From positions 1 through 64,000 of the forward strand of contig NZ_JARHUG010000021.1 of NCBI RefSeq assembly GCF_029223185.1: DNA of 64,000 bases, written 5' to 3'. Each line of letters opens with the position of its first letter. Positions within the stretch are counted from its first letter, which is position 1. The translations under genes were made by a program, and so were the position numbers. Below, piece by piece: positions 53,792 to 63,377 of this stretch. The stretch is from Aliiglaciecola sp. CAU 1673 (lineage in GTDB: Bacteria; Pseudomonadota; Gammaproteobacteria; Enterobacterales; Alteromonadaceae). The notes beneath the pieces are model-generated. The model was not told the DNA's origin and did not search any database. It saw only the letters and a program-made list of their open reading frames with translations.

Positions 53792-55813
53792 ATGCGCATA
53801 ACAGTTGTCGGTAAAATCATCTTCGGCTTTGTACTATTTGGATTATTACTGCTACTCACCAATGTTATTTCCTACTTCGGCCTGGCCGATATTCGTGATT
53901 CCGCCAAATTGGTGGTGGAAGAAAAAATGCCGGTGCAGGCTCAGATGCTGCAAGTGCAGACCGAACTCCTCACCCTGGCCAATATTTCCCAGGAAGGCTA
54001 TTTCAGCCAGAAACTATCCAAGTTGCAGGAAAATCAGCAAGCGTTTGAGCAGCGCTCCGAACGCTTCAATGTCTTGCTGTCCGATCTTGCAGAAATGGAT
54101 ATCGATAGCGATGACAAGGCCCAATTGGCGGAGGCTGCCACCTCGGCAGCCACCTATCTCGATGCGACTAATAAGATGTACGCCAGTCGCATACAGGTGC
54201 TGAATTTGCGTGACGCTATTTTTGCCTTGGTGAAAGATATCCAGTTCACCGGTGGTGACGCCGGGGCCAATCTGCTGGATATGTCTTACATGGATGGTGC
54301 TGAAGATGATCCTAAGCTGGCCCCTGTGGTGGGAGCCGGTGGGCGTATCGACAACATCATCATCACCCTGATAAATGCCACTAAGGAATACAGTGCAAAC
54401 AACGAGGCTGAACTAAGCGCCACCATTGAGGAAAACCTCAATCTGACCATGGGCGACCTTAGTAATAATGTTGAGTTTATCAATCGCATCGCCACCGGGG
54501 TAGATACCGATGGGCTGATGGATGCCTTTAACGAGCAATACAAAAAATTTGTTGAATTGTATCTCGGTGAACAAGGGCTTTTAGCCAAACAGGCCAGTCG
54601 CCTTGCCCAGTTGGCTGAAGCCGATCAGCAAATGGAGCGCGCCAACCAGAATTTGACCAAGGCCAAAAAATTACTGGCTGAGGTGTTTGCCAAAGTAAAT
54701 TCCGACACGCTGGATGGGCAAAATGCCATTCTGGAAACCGTACAGAGTAATATCCTGAAGAGTTTGTTGATCATGTTGGTTGCCTTGGGCATGGTGGTCA
54801 CTATCGGTACCTTGGCAGCCAGAAGTATTGCCAAGCCTTTGGAGCGCATTCGTAGCAGTTTGAAGCAAATTAGTAGTGGTAATTTGACCCACAAAGCCGA
54901 TGAATCCGGACAGGATGAGTTTTCCCATTTGGCCCGGGATGTGAACCAACTAACCAGCAGTTTGCATCAGGTAGTAAGCCAGATCACTAACCAGGAGAAA
55001 CAACTGGAGAAGGCAATTCGCAGCAGCGAAGAGCTTGGGGAAATGACCTTGTCGCAGGTGGATGAGCAGACCAAAATGCTCAGACAAACGGCGCAAAATA
55101 CCGAACAGGTACGCCATACCAGTAAGAGTAACCTGGACCAAGTAGAACAAAGTATGGCCCAGTTGAGCGAAGTGAAAAACCAAACGCTCAGTGCCGGCAG
55201 GCTGGTTGAGACTACTCGCGGCCAAATTCAGACCCAAGCCCAACAGGCTCAGCACTCCGCTGAAGTGATCAATCGTTTGGAGAGCAACAGCAAGAAAATC
55301 GGTGGTATCTTGGATGTGATCAAAACCATTGCCGAACAAACCAACTTGCTGGCGCTAAACGCCGCTATCGAAGCTGCCAGGGCGGGAGAGCAGGGGCGGG
55401 GCTTTGCGGTGGTGGCCGATGAAGTGCGTACCCTGGCCAACCGTACACAAAATTCCACCGAGGAAATTGAGCAGATGATTGCCAGTCTGCAGTCCGATGC
55501 GCAAAAGGCGGTCAGTGCCATGGGTGTTGGCGAGAAGCAGGCGCAGCAAAGTGTCAGCCAGATTGAAAAACTTAACAGCGAAATCCAGGCTATCGGAGAT
55601 ATCGTCGCTAAGTTAGTCGCTATCAATGAGCGCATTGTCGGCGATACTACCCAGCAAGACGGGGTGCTCGAAAATGTGGCAGGCAATATCAATTCAGTGG
55701 TGGATCTGGCTGAGTTAAGCGCCGATACCACACAGAAATCCAGTGGCGCTATAGCGCAGGTGGGTGAACTGATGAAGCAATTGCATAACGCAGTGTCACG
55801 CTTCCGCTTGTAA
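53792..55813 (+). CDS. Methyl-accepting chemotaxis protein
   Basis: A 673-residue chemoreceptor. TM1 lies at about 8-30, a helical periplasmic sensor of ~300 residues follows, then TM2 at about 320-345 ([21 protein letters not shown]), HAMP (about 346-400: [26 protein letters not shown]) and the cytoplasmic coiled coil. The hairpin tip has the invariant [37 protein letters not shown]. There is no C-terminal CheR-binding pentapeptide. The ligand is unknown. No other chemotaxis genes are in the window. The gap from fur (53548-53791) holds only promoters. Confidence 0.94.
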   Translation: MRITVVGKIIFGFVLFGLLLLLTNVISYFGLADIRDSAKLVVEEKMPVQAQMLQVQTELLTLANISQEGYFSQKLSKLQENQQAFEQRSERFNVLLSDLAEMDIDSDDKAQLAEAATSAATYLDATNKMYASRIQVLNLRDAIFALVKDIQFTGGDAGANLLDMSYMDGAEDDPKLAPVVGAGGRIDNIIITLINATKEYSANNEAELSATIEENLNLTMGDLSNNVEFINRIATGVDTDGLMDAFNEQYKKFVELYLGEQGLLAKQASRLAQLAEADQQMERANQNLTKAKKLLAEVFAKVNSDTLDGQNAILETVQSNILKSLLIMLVALGMVVTIGTLAARSIAKPLERIRSSLKQISSGNLTHKADESGQDEFSHLARDVNQLTSSLHQVVSQITNQEKQLEKAIRSSEELGEMTLSQVDEQTKMLRQTAQNTEQVRHTSKSNLDQVEQSMAQLSEVKNQTLSAGRLVETTRGQIQTQAQQAQHSAEVINRLESNSKKIGGILDVIKTIAEQTNLLALNAAIEAARAGEQGRGFAVVADEVRTLANRTQNSTEEIEQMIASLQSDAQKAVSAMGVGEKQAQQSVSQIEKLNSEIQAIGDIVAKLVAINERIVGDTTQQDGVLENVAGNINSVVDLAELSADTTQKSSGAIAQVGELMKQLHNAVSRFRL

Positions 55814-55824
55814 TCCATTGACAG

Positions 55825-55843
55825 GCCGGCAGTTTCTGCCGGC
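55825..55843 (+). terminator. Hairpin after the chemoreceptor gene
   Basis: GCCGGCAG and CTGCCGGC form a perfect stem with loop TTT. The following tract is only weakly T-rich, so strength is uncertain. Confidence 0.65.
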
Positions 55844-55910
55844 GCTGCTTAACAATAAGTCTTATATTAATTAGTATTGTTGAATAAGTTCTGTACAAGG
55901 CTGTTGATTC

Positions 55911-55919
55911 TGTTATAGT
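55911..55919 (+). promoter_or_regulatory. Extended -10 promoter of the cold-shock gene
   Basis: TG-T-TATAGT matches an extended -10 element. It would give a 5' leader of about 190 bases, as is usual for cspA-type mRNAs whose leaders control cold expression. No good -35 is needed with an extended -10. Confidence 0.5.
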
Positions 55920-55925
55920 GCACTT

Positions 55926-56116
55926 GGCCTGTTAGTAAGACCTGAAATATCGACAACCTGAGCTTTACCAATTGCCTTCGCTACATCTGCTTTACCCGTT
56001 TTTGTCCTGAAGTCTTTGCGTCATCGTTGCTTGAATCATTCTTCCTGTTTGGCAGGCCAATCGTCACTCAAACACTATTGTTTGACTTTTTAATATAGTT
56101 ATCCCAGGAGAAATTC
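55926..56116 (+). promoter_or_regulatory. Long 5' leader of the cold-shock gene
   Basis: About 190 untranslated bases ending with AGGAG 7 bases before the ATG. It has no ORF. In E. coli the cspA leader acts as a thermosensor; by analogy this may too, but the E. coli cold box is not recognisable. Confidence 0.4.
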
Positions 56117-56326
56117 ATGGCTAAGACAACTGGTACCGTTAAGTGGTTTAACGAAGAGAAAGGTTTCGGTTTTATCGCTCAGGAAGGCACAGGTAAAGAT
56201 GTATTCGTACATTTCCGTGCTATTTCCGGTGACGGATTCAAGACATTGGCTGAAGGCCAACAAGTCGCTTTCGAAATCGAACAAGGCAACAAGGGCCCAC
56301 AAGCGGCCAACGTTACTCTTCTGTAA
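56117..56326 (+). CDS. CspA-family cold-shock protein
   Basis: A 69-residue OB-fold RNA chaperone. RNP1 is KGFGFI and RNP2 is [21 protein letters not shown] is the classic start. It binds single-stranded RNA and prevents structure. Long leader upstream and a strong terminator downstream. Which CspA paralogue it is cannot be told. Confidence 0.97.
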   Translation: MAKTTGTVKWFNEEKGFGFIAQEGTGKDVFVHFRAISGDGFKTLAEGQQVAFEIEQGNKGPQAANVTLL

Positions 56327-56345
56327 CACTTGCGCTTAAGCGATT

Positions 56346-56373
56346 AAAAAGGGAACGTAATGTTCCCTTTTTT
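56346..56373. terminator. Bidirectional terminator between cold-shock gene and flavodoxin
   Basis: AAAAAGGGAACGTAATGTTC followed by CCTTTTTT: a 7-bp GGGAACn/nGTTCCC-type stem with A- and T-runs on both sides, serving both converging genes. Confidence 0.9.
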
Positions 56374-56397
56374 GTGTCTACATGAAAAGCAAACGGA

Positions 56398-56925
56398 TCA
56401 AGATTCCAGTTCTGCCAGGCACATTTCCTCATATACCTGCTTACACCACTGCTTGACTCGCTTTTCAGTCAGTTCGGGTTGGCGATCCTCGTCGATACCT
56501 AAACCGACGAAATGTTTGTCATCAGCCATGCCTTTGCTGGCTTCAAAGTTATAGCCCTCGGTAGGCCAGTGACCGATGATGATGGCGCCACGGGCTTCGA
56601 CGATATCACGGATCATGCCCATGGCATCGAGGAAGTATTCGGCATAGTCTTCTTGATCACCGCAGCCGAAAATAGCTACCAGCTTGTCAGTGAAATCGAT
56701 TTGTTCCAATTCAGGGAAGAAATCATCCCAATCGCACTGCGCTTCGCCGTAATACCAGGTGGGAATGCCGAACATCAGCAGATCAAAATTAGCGATATCT
56801 TCTTTGCTGCTCTTGGCGATGTCATGCACGTCAATCAGGTGCTTGCCCAGTTCCTTTTGGATCATCTTGGCGACATGCTCAGTATTGCCGGTGTCGCTGC
56901 CAAAAAATAGTCCCACGCTTGCCAT
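56398..56925 (-). CDS. fldA: Flavodoxin FldA (long-chain)
   Basis: A 175-residue FMN electron carrier, equal in size to E. coli FldA. The phosphate loop is GLFFGSDTGNTEHVAK, FMN-flanking residues lie in GIPTWYYGEAQCDWDDFFPEL and FGCGDQEDYAEYFLDAM. It supplies electrons to enzymes such as methionine synthase, biotin synthase and IspG/IspH. It lies 27 bases after the DUF2788 gene, so both are probably cotranscribed. Confidence 0.96.
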   Translation of the reverse strand: MASVGLFFGSDTGNTEHVAKMIQKELGKHLIDVHDIAKSSKEDIANFDLLMFGIPTWYYGEAQCDWDDFFPELEQIDFTDKLVAIFGCGDQEDYAEYFLDAMGMIRDIVEARGAIIIGHWPTEGYNFEASKGMADDKHFVGLGIDEDRQPELTEKRVKQWCKQVYEEMCLAELES

Positions 56926-56952
56926 ATGCTTTGATACCTCTAGTCTGTAGGG

Positions 56953-57177
56953 CTAGCCGCCCACGCCTGAAGATTGCCAGAATAATTGAATGATGCCTTT
57001 GGCCAGGAAGCCGGCCGCACCCAGAAACAACACAAGGTAGGCGACGGCGCGTCCAATCGCAGGCACGTTGTTCTTCTTCAACACATCATGAACGGCGAAA
57101 CCCATCAACAAAAAAAGTGCTAGTAAAGATAGGTTTAGCACTATCGTTTCGATCTGTTCGTAATATTGGCTCAACAT
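56953..57177 (-). CDS. DUF2788 small membrane protein
   Basis: A 74-residue protein with two helices (about 12-30 and 42-65) and the family motif GFAVHDVLKKNNVPAIGR, then FLGAAGFLAKGIIQLFW. Function is unknown; the gene is often found by fldA in gammaproteobacteria. I choose the ATG at 57177 since it matches the usual family start; a GTG at 57210 would add 11 residues and overlaps a TATAGT-like promoter element. Confidence 0.87.
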   Translation of the reverse strand: MLSQYYEQIETIVLNLSLLALFLLMGFAVHDVLKKNNVPAIGRAVAYLVLFLGAAGFLAKGIIQLFWQSSGVGG

Positions 57178-57274
57178 GCCGTCGGTTACCTCATTAAAAA
57201 CGGCGCGCACTATAGCATAAGGACTAACCCTATGTTAATGCGTCAGATCAAACGAAATACGCCCAAATCGCCTT

Positions 57275-58048
57275 TCAGTTTGCCTCATCTGCCAGAAAAT
57301 CCTGCACAATCTTGTTAAAAGCCGTAGGTTTTTCCGCATGCAGCCAATGCCCGGCCCCTTGCAGTATTTTCCCCTGGCTATTGGGGAACTGTTGCAGGAT
57401 CGCGGGGCGATGGTCAGCCTGAATATAGTCTGATTGCCCACCTTTGATAAATAAGGTTGGGCCGCTGTACGGTTTCTCTGACGCTTGCCAGTCAATTATG
57501 TCAGGGTATTCGGCTGCAAGAAGGGGCAGATTAAAGCGCCACTGCCAGCCACCTTCATCCTGGTACAGGCTTTTCAGCAGAAACTGTCTAACCCCAGGTT
57601 CCTGAATATGCGAAGCCATGCGGACATCGGCTTCTTTTCGATCTGATAAGGTGGCCAAGTCAACGGCACTGAGTCCGTTAAATACGTTTTGATGTCTGTG
57701 TCCGTAGGCCACTGGGGCAATGTCCGCGATCATCAATTTATCGAAGCGCTCAGGCGCCAGTTGAGCCATGCGCATGGCGACCTTGCCGCCCATGGAATGG
57801 CCAAGCAGGGCGATATCTTCAAGACCCAGGTGATCCAAGGTACCAAGGACCTGCCTGGCATAATCATCGTAGCTAAAGGTATTGCTATGAGCCGAGCGCC
57901 CATGATCGGGGAGATCAAGGCTTACCACCTGATACTGATCTTGCAGCGCCCGCTTAATGCTATTGAGGTTTTCCAGGTTGCCAAATAAGCCATGTAGTAA
58001 CACCACCGGCTTACCTTCTCCTGCTAGTTGATAATGTAAATCTGTCAT
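57275..58048 (-). CDS. ybfF: Alpha/beta hydrolase, YbfF-like esterase
   Basis: A 257-residue cytoplasmic alpha/beta-fold esterase. Oxyanion strand VVLLHGLFGNLENL, nucleophile Ser in LLGHSMGGKVAMRMAQL (near 94), Asp in FIKGGQSDYIQ, and His in LQGAGHWLHAEKP. The sequence and the place between seqA and fldA match YbfF, which hydrolyses short acyl esters in vitro; the physiological substrate is unknown. It is divergent from seqA. Confidence 0.9.
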   Translation of the reverse strand: MTDLHYQLAGEGKPVVLLHGLFGNLENLNSIKRALQDQYQVVSLDLPDHGRSAHSNTFSYDDYARQVLGTLDHLGLEDIALLGHSMGGKVAMRMAQLAPERFDKLMIADIAPVAYGHRHQNVFNGLSAVDLATLSDRKEADVRMASHIQEPGVRQFLLKSLYQDEGGWQWRFNLPLLAAEYPDIIDWQASEKPYSGPTLFIKGGQSDYIQADHRPAILQQFPNSQGKILQGAGHWLHAEKPTAFNKIVQDFLADEAN

Positions 58049-58120
58049 TCACCGATACCGCCGTTGAAAACCAAAAGGGTTATATCACACTGCGAGACTG
58101 TACCCCTAGAGCAGGACAAG

Positions 58121-58126
58121 TATAAT
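58121..58126 (+). promoter_or_regulatory. Consensus -10 (TATAAT) of seqA
   Basis: A perfect TATAAT lies 38 bases upstream of the seqA ATG, giving a leader of about 30 bases. The hexamer at the expected -35 is poor. Confidence 0.5.
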
Positions 58127-58163
58127 GGCGGGCGCAGTAATTCAGCCAACCTCTTGGTAGACA

Positions 58164-58739
58164 ATGAAAACAATTGAAATAGAAGAAGATTTGTACCGTT
58201 ATATCGCCGCACAAACCATGCAAATCGGCGAGAGCGCCTCGGATATCCTGCGTCGTTTGCTGTTTATCCATTCACAGGAAAGCCCAGCGCAGATCCCGCA
58301 AATTACACCACCAAAGGCGAAAGTTCAGGCCAAAGCCGAGGCTGAGCCAACAGACGAGAAGCCGGTTGTGCTGGTTGCAAAGAAGGACGATGACCTGTTT
58401 TCTCTATTGGCACAAAAGGCAGTGACCGAACTTGGTAGTACGGTAGAGCGCTTTGTTGAAATTCTGGCGACCCTTGCCCAAGTGCAGGGCGACGCTTTTG
58501 CCAAGGTGCTGGAGGTAAAGGGACGTAACCGCGTGTATTTTGCCACCAGCAAAGAGGCCCTGTTGGCTGCAGGCAGCAGCACCAACCCCAAGGCTTTGCC
58601 TGGCAGCGACTATTGGGTGGTGACTAATAACAATACCCAGAAGAAGCTGACCATGCTCAAAGAGGTGACCTCGGTATTGGGTTATCAGGAAGCGGAAATT
58701 CAGCAATTGTGTGAATTGTTGAATCCAACACTGGACTAG
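58164..58739 (+). CDS. seqA: Negative modulator of replication initiation SeqA
   Basis: A 191-residue DNA-binding protein that sequesters newly replicated, hemimethylated GATC sites and delays re-initiation at oriC. The N-terminal multimerisation part is MKTIEIEEDLYRYIAAQTMQIGESASDILRR; a linker of about 50 residues rich in Lys/Ala/Glu follows; the C-terminal GATC-binding domain has VKGRNRVYFATSKEAL and KPLPGS-like KALPGSDYWVVTNNNTQKK. It implies Dam methylation in this organism. The order seqA-pgm is as in E. coli. Confidence 0.96.
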   Translation: MKTIEIEEDLYRYIAAQTMQIGESASDILRRLLFIHSQESPAQIPQITPPKAKVQAKAEAEPTDEKPVVLVAKKDDDLFSLLAQKAVTELGSTVERFVEILATLAQVQGDAFAKVLEVKGRNRVYFATSKEALLAAGSSTNPKALPGSDYWVVTNNNTQKKLTMLKEVTSVLGYQEAEIQQLCELLNPTLD

Positions 58740-58753
58740 CGTCCTCTGTCGTT

Positions 58754-58785
58754 CCACCATTATTCAACAATATGAACAATGGTGG
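58754..58785 (+). other. Hairpin between seqA and pgm
   Basis: CCACCATT and AATGGTGG form an 8-bp stem with a 16-base loop. There is no T-run, so it is more likely an mRNA-processing or stability structure than a terminator. Confidence 0.4.
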
Positions 58786-58820
58786 GACTTGCTCCTGCCA
58801 AACCGTGACAGGAGAAGTCG

Positions 58821-60473
58821 ATGGCATTACATCCTTTGGCCGGGCACCCCGCCGCCGAATCGCATTTGGTTAACGTACCCAGGCTGGTTGCAGCCTACTA
58901 CAGTAATACGCCAGATAAAGCGGAGCCTGCGCACCGGGTACAATTTGGTACCTCTGGACACCGTGGCACTTCACTAAACTGCACCTTTAATGACTGGCAT
59001 ATTGCCGCCATCTGTCAGGCTCTGGCCGAATATCGTCATGCCAATGGTATCGGCGGCCCGCTATTCATTGGAATGGACACCCATGCCTTGTCAGAGCCGG
59101 CATTTATTACCGCTGTCGAAGTGTTAGCCGCCAACGGTATAGCATTGCAGGTAGAACAAAACCGTGGTTATACACCAACCCCGGCCATCTCCCACGCCAT
59201 ATTAAATTACAATCGTGGCCGCACCAGCGGCCTGGCCGATGGTGTTGTGATCACGCCTTCCCATAACCCGCCAGAAGATGGGGGCTTTAAATACAACCCA
59301 CCAAATGGCGGTCCGGCCGATACTACCGTTACCGATATTATCCAAACCCGCGCCAATGATTTAATGGCAGCCGATCTTCAAGGCGTAAAACGCCTGCATT
59401 TTACCAGCGCATTGCGGGAAGGCTGGGTTACAGAGCATGACTTTGCCAAAGACTATATTGACGAGTTGGATCAGGTGGTGGATATGCAGGCCATCGCGGC
59501 TGCAGGACTGAAATTGGGGGCTGATCCTTTAGGTGGGGCCGGTGGTGCCTACTGGCCGCGTATTGCCGAACGTTACGCACTCAATATCGAGGTGGTAAAC
59601 GGGTCTGTCGATCCTACCTTCCGCTTTATGCGTCTGGATAAAGACGGCAAGATCCGCATGGACTGCTCTTCGCCCTACGCCATGGCTGGCCTGATCGATT
59701 TGAAAGATCGCTTTGATTTGGCCTTCGGTAATGACGCCGACTTCGACCGTCATGGCATAGTGGCGCCCTCTGTTGGCCTGATGAATCCCAATCATTACCT
59801 GGCAGTGGCCATTGATTATTTGTATCGCAACCGGCCACAGTGGCCGACCAATCTCAAGATTGGCAAAACCTTAGTCTCCAGCGCCCTGATTGACAGGGTC
59901 GCGGAAGATTTAGGCCGAGAACTGGCAGAGATGCCGGTGGGCTTTAAGTGGTTTGTGCAGCCACTGTTAAACGGGCAAATGGGCTTTGCCGGTGAGGAAA
60001 GCGCGGGGGGCATCTTCCTGCGTCGCAACGGTCAGCCGTGGGCGACTGATAAAGACGGCATTATCTTGTGTCTGCTTGGTGCCGAACTTACCGCAAAGAC
60101 CGGCGAAGATCCTGGCCGCTACTATCAAAAGCTCACCGATAAGTTTGGTGCGCCAGCCTATAAGCGTATGGATGCACCGGCCTCTGACGCGCAAAAGAAA
60201 CTGCTGAGTAAAATGACACCTGAGGTGGTGACTTCCACGGTATTGGCCGGTGAGCCCATTATGCAAAAGCTCACTCATGCCCCGGGCAACAATGCAGCGA
60301 TTGGTGGTTTGAAAGTTTGTACAGAAAATGGCTGGTTTGCAGCGAGGCCCTCAGGTACCGAGGCTGTTTACAAGATTTACGCAGAAAGTTTCCAAGGGGA
60401 GTCTCATCTGTCCTTACTGCTCGATGAAGCTCAGCAACTGGTTTCGCAGTTGTTCGCTGACGCTGGCGTTTAA
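58821..60473 (+). CDS. pgm: Phosphoglucomutase (alpha-D-glucose specific)
   Basis: Interconverts glucose 1-phosphate and glucose 6-phosphate for glycogen and nucleotide-sugar metabolism. The 550 residues fit the family (546 in E. coli). The phosphoserine is Ser147 in [12 protein letters not shown]; the Mg-binding loop is [10 protein letters not shown]; sugar-binding GEESAGG and the C-terminal phosphate site ARPSGTE are present. AGGAG lies 8 bases upstream of the ATG. It follows seqA and precedes glgP with its own terminator between. Confidence 0.97.
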   Translation: MALHPLAGHPAAESHLVNVPRLVAAYYSNTPDKAEPAHRVQFGTSGHRGTSLNCTFNDWHIAAICQALAEYRHANGIGGPLFIGMDTHALSEPAFITAVEVLAANGIALQVEQNRGYTPTPAISHAILNYNRGRTSGLADGVVITPSHNPPEDGGFKYNPPNGGPADTTVTDIIQTRANDLMAADLQGVKRLHFTSALREGWVTEHDFAKDYIDELDQVVDMQAIAAAGLKLGADPLGGAGGAYWPRIAERYALNIEVVNGSVDPTFRFMRLDKDGKIRMDCSSPYAMAGLIDLKDRFDLAFGNDADFDRHGIVAPSVGLMNPNHYLAVAIDYLYRNRPQWPTNLKIGKTLVSSALIDRVAEDLGRELAEMPVGFKWFVQPLLNGQMGFAGEESAGGIFLRRNGQPWATDKDGIILCLLGAELTAKTGEDPGRYYQKLTDKFGAPAYKRMDAPASDAQKKLLSKMTPEVVTSTVLAGEPIMQKLTHAPGNNAAIGGLKVCTENGWFAARPSGTEAVYKIYAESFQGESHLSLLLDEAQQLVSQLFADAGV

Positions 60474-60514
60474 GAAAGGTTTAATTCATGTAATTAAAAT
60501 GTAAAATAATGACG

Positions 60515-60551
60515 AAAAAGGCGGCATTTTATCGTGTGCCGCCTTTTTTTT
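60515..60551 (+). terminator. Terminator of pgm
   Basis: GGCGGCA and TGCCGCC pair across a 10-base loop and are followed by eight T. The 220 bases from here to glgP are the glgP promoter/leader, with no other feature seen. Confidence 0.93.
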
Positions 60552-60771
60552 AACGTTTTAATAACGAAAATGCCCTTTGAATTCTGTTTTTTTCTATTAA
60601 ACTAGGTTTGTTTCGTAATTTTATTACAAAAGGTGCTGGTTTTTTCGCCGGCCCTTAACAGAGGCAAGACAAGGAATATCTTCTCGCGGGCACCTTCAAC
60701 CGGTAAGGCCTGGCAGATTCCTTCATTACGACAATACTTGCGTCTGCAGCCACGAAAGCGGAGGGTACATA

Positions 60772-63264
60772 ATGAGTAAAAAACCACAGCGTAGCGGCAG
60801 TGTGAATACCGCATCCCAGTTAAGCGCTCTGTCCAAGCAGGACATCAAACAAGCCATTGTACGTCATTTACACTGCACCCTGGGCACTGACGAAAACAAA
60901 GCCAATAATCATGCCTGGTGGAAAGCGGCCTGCGCTGCGGTGCAAGAGCAGGTGCTGGAACGTTTGCGTATGACGCAAAAAACCCACTATTTGAATGATA
61001 CCCGTGCGGTGCATTATTTCTCTGCAGAGTTTCTGATGGGCCGCCTGATGTCCAATAATTTGCACAATCTGGGGCTATTTGAGGTGACCCATCAAGCGCT
61101 GTTGGAGCTGGGTGTAAATCTCACCGACATCATGGAAGAAGAGCCTGATATGGCGCTGGGCAATGGTGGCTTGGGCCGGCTGGCTGCCTGCTTTATTGAC
61201 TCTCTGGCGACCCTGGATATGCCGGCCGTGGGCTATGGCTTACATTACGAGCACGGGCTTTTCCGTCAGGAAATCCAAAATGGCGCGCAGATTGAGCGTC
61301 CTGACAGTTGGCGAGACTACGGTAACCCCTGGGAGATTTGCCGTCCCGAGTCCATTCAGGAAATCCCCTTATATGGCTACGTAGAGACCAAATACGGCGA
61401 AAACGGGCAGATGCATAAGGAATGGCACCCAGGTTATATCGTCAAAGGCTTGCCCTGGGATATTCCGGTGGTGGGCTATGGTGGCAAAACCGTGAACGTA
61501 TTGCGATTGTGGGAAAGTAAAGCCTCTGGTTATTTTAACTGGGACGTGTTTAACGCCGGTGGTTACGTGGATGCCCAGCGTGAAAATGTGCAGGCGGAAA
61601 CCATCTCCAAGGTACTTTATCCCAACGATGAGACCGAGGCGGGTAAAGAGCTTCGTCTGATCCAGCAATACTTCTTCTGTGCCTGCTCGCTCAAAGACAT
61701 TATTCGTCGCTACAAACGTGCTCATGGTGATGATTGGAGCCGCTTTACCAATCAGGTGGTGATCCAGCTAAATGATACCCATCCGGCCATCGCTATTCCT
61801 GAGTTGATGCGTATTTTAGTGGACCGGGCGCTGATGGACTGGGATAAGGCCTGGGCCATCTGTACCAATACATTTGCCTACACCAACCACACCTTACTGC
61901 CTGAAGCGTTGGAAAAATGGCCGGCCCGAATGTTTGAGAAGATTTTGCCACGGCACCTTGAAATTATTTACGAGATTAACCACCGCTTTATGTTGCAGGT
62001 GGAGAAATACTGGCCGGGAAATGACGCCATCAAGCGTAAGCTGTCGATCATCGAAGAAGGTGGTGAGAAGATGGTGCGCATGGGCAATCTGTCGGTCATT
62101 GGCTCTTTTGCGGTCAATGGCGTGGCAGAAATCCACTCCAAACTGGTCAAGCAGAACCTGTTCCCTGAGTTTGATCAGATGTGGCCGACAAAGTTTAAAA
62201 ATGTCACCAATGGCATCACGCCAAGACGTTGGCTCAAAGCTTGTAATCCGGCCTTATCCGATCTTATCAGCACCAAGCTGGGCGAGGATTGGCCTTTGCA
62301 TTTGGACAAACTGCAGGCGCTGGGTGATTTTGCCGACGATAAGGTGTTCCAGCAGGAGTTTATGTTAATCAAGCACAACAACAAAGTGGCGTTGTGTGAA
62401 GAGGTGTTGCAGCTGACCGGCGTTGAACTGCATCCAGAGATGATTTTTGATATTCAGATAAAACGCTTGCATGAATATAAGCGTCAGCATCTGAATTTAT
62501 TGCATATTCTGGCCCTGTACCGGCGTTTGCTGGAAAACCCCGATTACGACATGCAACCTCGTGCTTTCTTGTTTGCTGCCAAGGCGGCGCCTGGCTATAA
62601 ACTGGCCAAAAACATTATCTATGCCATCAACAAAGTGGCGGATAAGGTTAACAACGACAAGCGCGTAAACCACAAACTGAAAGTGGTATTCCTGCCCAAT
62701 TACCGGGTGAGTCTGGCCGAGAAAATGATCCCTGCTGCCGATATTTCAGAGCAGATCTCCACTGCTGGTAAGGAGGCTTCGGGCACAGGCAATATGAAGT
62801 TGGCGTTAAATGGTGCGCTGACAGTGGGTACCCTGGATGGCGCCAATATTGAGATTGCTGAGGAAGTGGGCGATGACAATATCTTTATCTTTGGTTTGAC
62901 CGTAGATGAAGTCATGGCTCTGAAGCAAAAGGGCTATAACCCTTATGACTATTACTACGGTAATCGCGAAATCAAAGCGGTGCTGGACTGGCTGGAAACC
63001 GACTATTTCACACCAGGTAAGCCGGGTGAACTGGCTCCCGTAAAGCAAAGTTTACTCGATGGTGGCGACCCCTATCTGGTGCTGGCTGATTTTGAGTCCT
63101 ATTCAGAGGCACAAAAAAAGGCTGATTTAGCCTATCGGGATAAAGCGGGCTGGGCCAGAAAAGCCATACTTAATACTGCCAGAATGGGTAAATTCAGCTC
63201 CGATCGTTCTATTAAGGATTATGTTGAGCGTATCTGGAAACTCAATGCCTGCACCGTTGAGTAA
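60772..63264 (+). CDS. glgP: Glycogen/starch/alpha-glucan phosphorylase GlgP
   Basis: An 830-residue PLP-dependent glycosyltransferase family 35 enzyme that removes glucose as glucose 1-phosphate from glycogen. It contains [47 protein letters not shown], and the PLP-lysine region [28 protein letters not shown] (Lys near 676). Length and motifs fit GlgP/MalP; the two differ in glucan preference and cannot be told apart here. Its product is the substrate of Pgm encoded just upstream. No other glg genes follow. Confidence 0.95.
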   Translation: MSKKPQRSGSVNTASQLSALSKQDIKQAIVRHLHCTLGTDENKANNHAWWKAACAAVQEQVLERLRMTQKTHYLNDTRAVHYFSAEFLMGRLMSNNLHNLGLFEVTHQALLELGVNLTDIMEEEPDMALGNGGLGRLAACFIDSLATLDMPAVGYGLHYEHGLFRQEIQNGAQIERPDSWRDYGNPWEICRPESIQEIPLYGYVETKYGENGQMHKEWHPGYIVKGLPWDIPVVGYGGKTVNVLRLWESKASGYFNWDVFNAGGYVDAQRENVQAETISKVLYPNDETEAGKELRLIQQYFFCACSLKDIIRRYKRAHGDDWSRFTNQVVIQLNDTHPAIAIPELMRILVDRALMDWDKAWAICTNTFAYTNHTLLPEALEKWPARMFEKILPRHLEIIYEINHRFMLQVEKYWPGNDAIKRKLSIIEEGGEKMVRMGNLSVIGSFAVNGVAEIHSKLVKQNLFPEFDQMWPTKFKNVTNGITPRRWLKACNPALSDLISTKLGEDWPLHLDKLQALGDFADDKVFQQEFMLIKHNNKVALCEEVLQLTGVELHPEMIFDIQIKRLHEYKRQHLNLLHILALYRRLLENPDYDMQPRAFLFAAKAAPGYKLAKNIIYAINKVADKVNNDKRVNHKLKVVFLPNYRVSLAEKMIPAADISEQISTAGKEASGTGNMKLALNGALTVGTLDGANIEIAEEVGDDNIFIFGLTVDEVMALKQKGYNPYDYYYGNREIKAVLDWLETDYFTPGKPGELAPVKQSLLDGGDPYLVLADFESYSEAQKKADLAYRDKAGWARKAILNTARMGKFSSDRSIKDYVERIWKLNACTVE

Positions 63265-63288
63265 GAGTTTGTAGGTCAGTAAGTTATT

Positions 63289-63322
63289 AAAAAAGCTCAA
63301 TTTTACGATTGGGCTTTTTTTT
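63289..63322 (+). terminator. Terminator of glgP
   Basis: AGCTCAAT and ATTGGGCT (one G-U pair) form a stem around TTTACG with A- and T-runs on the sides. Confidence 0.9.
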
Positions 63323-63377
63323 ATGAGGGCAAACAGGATAAAATTCACCCAGCTTGGAAGAGGTGTTGTTGTACTTC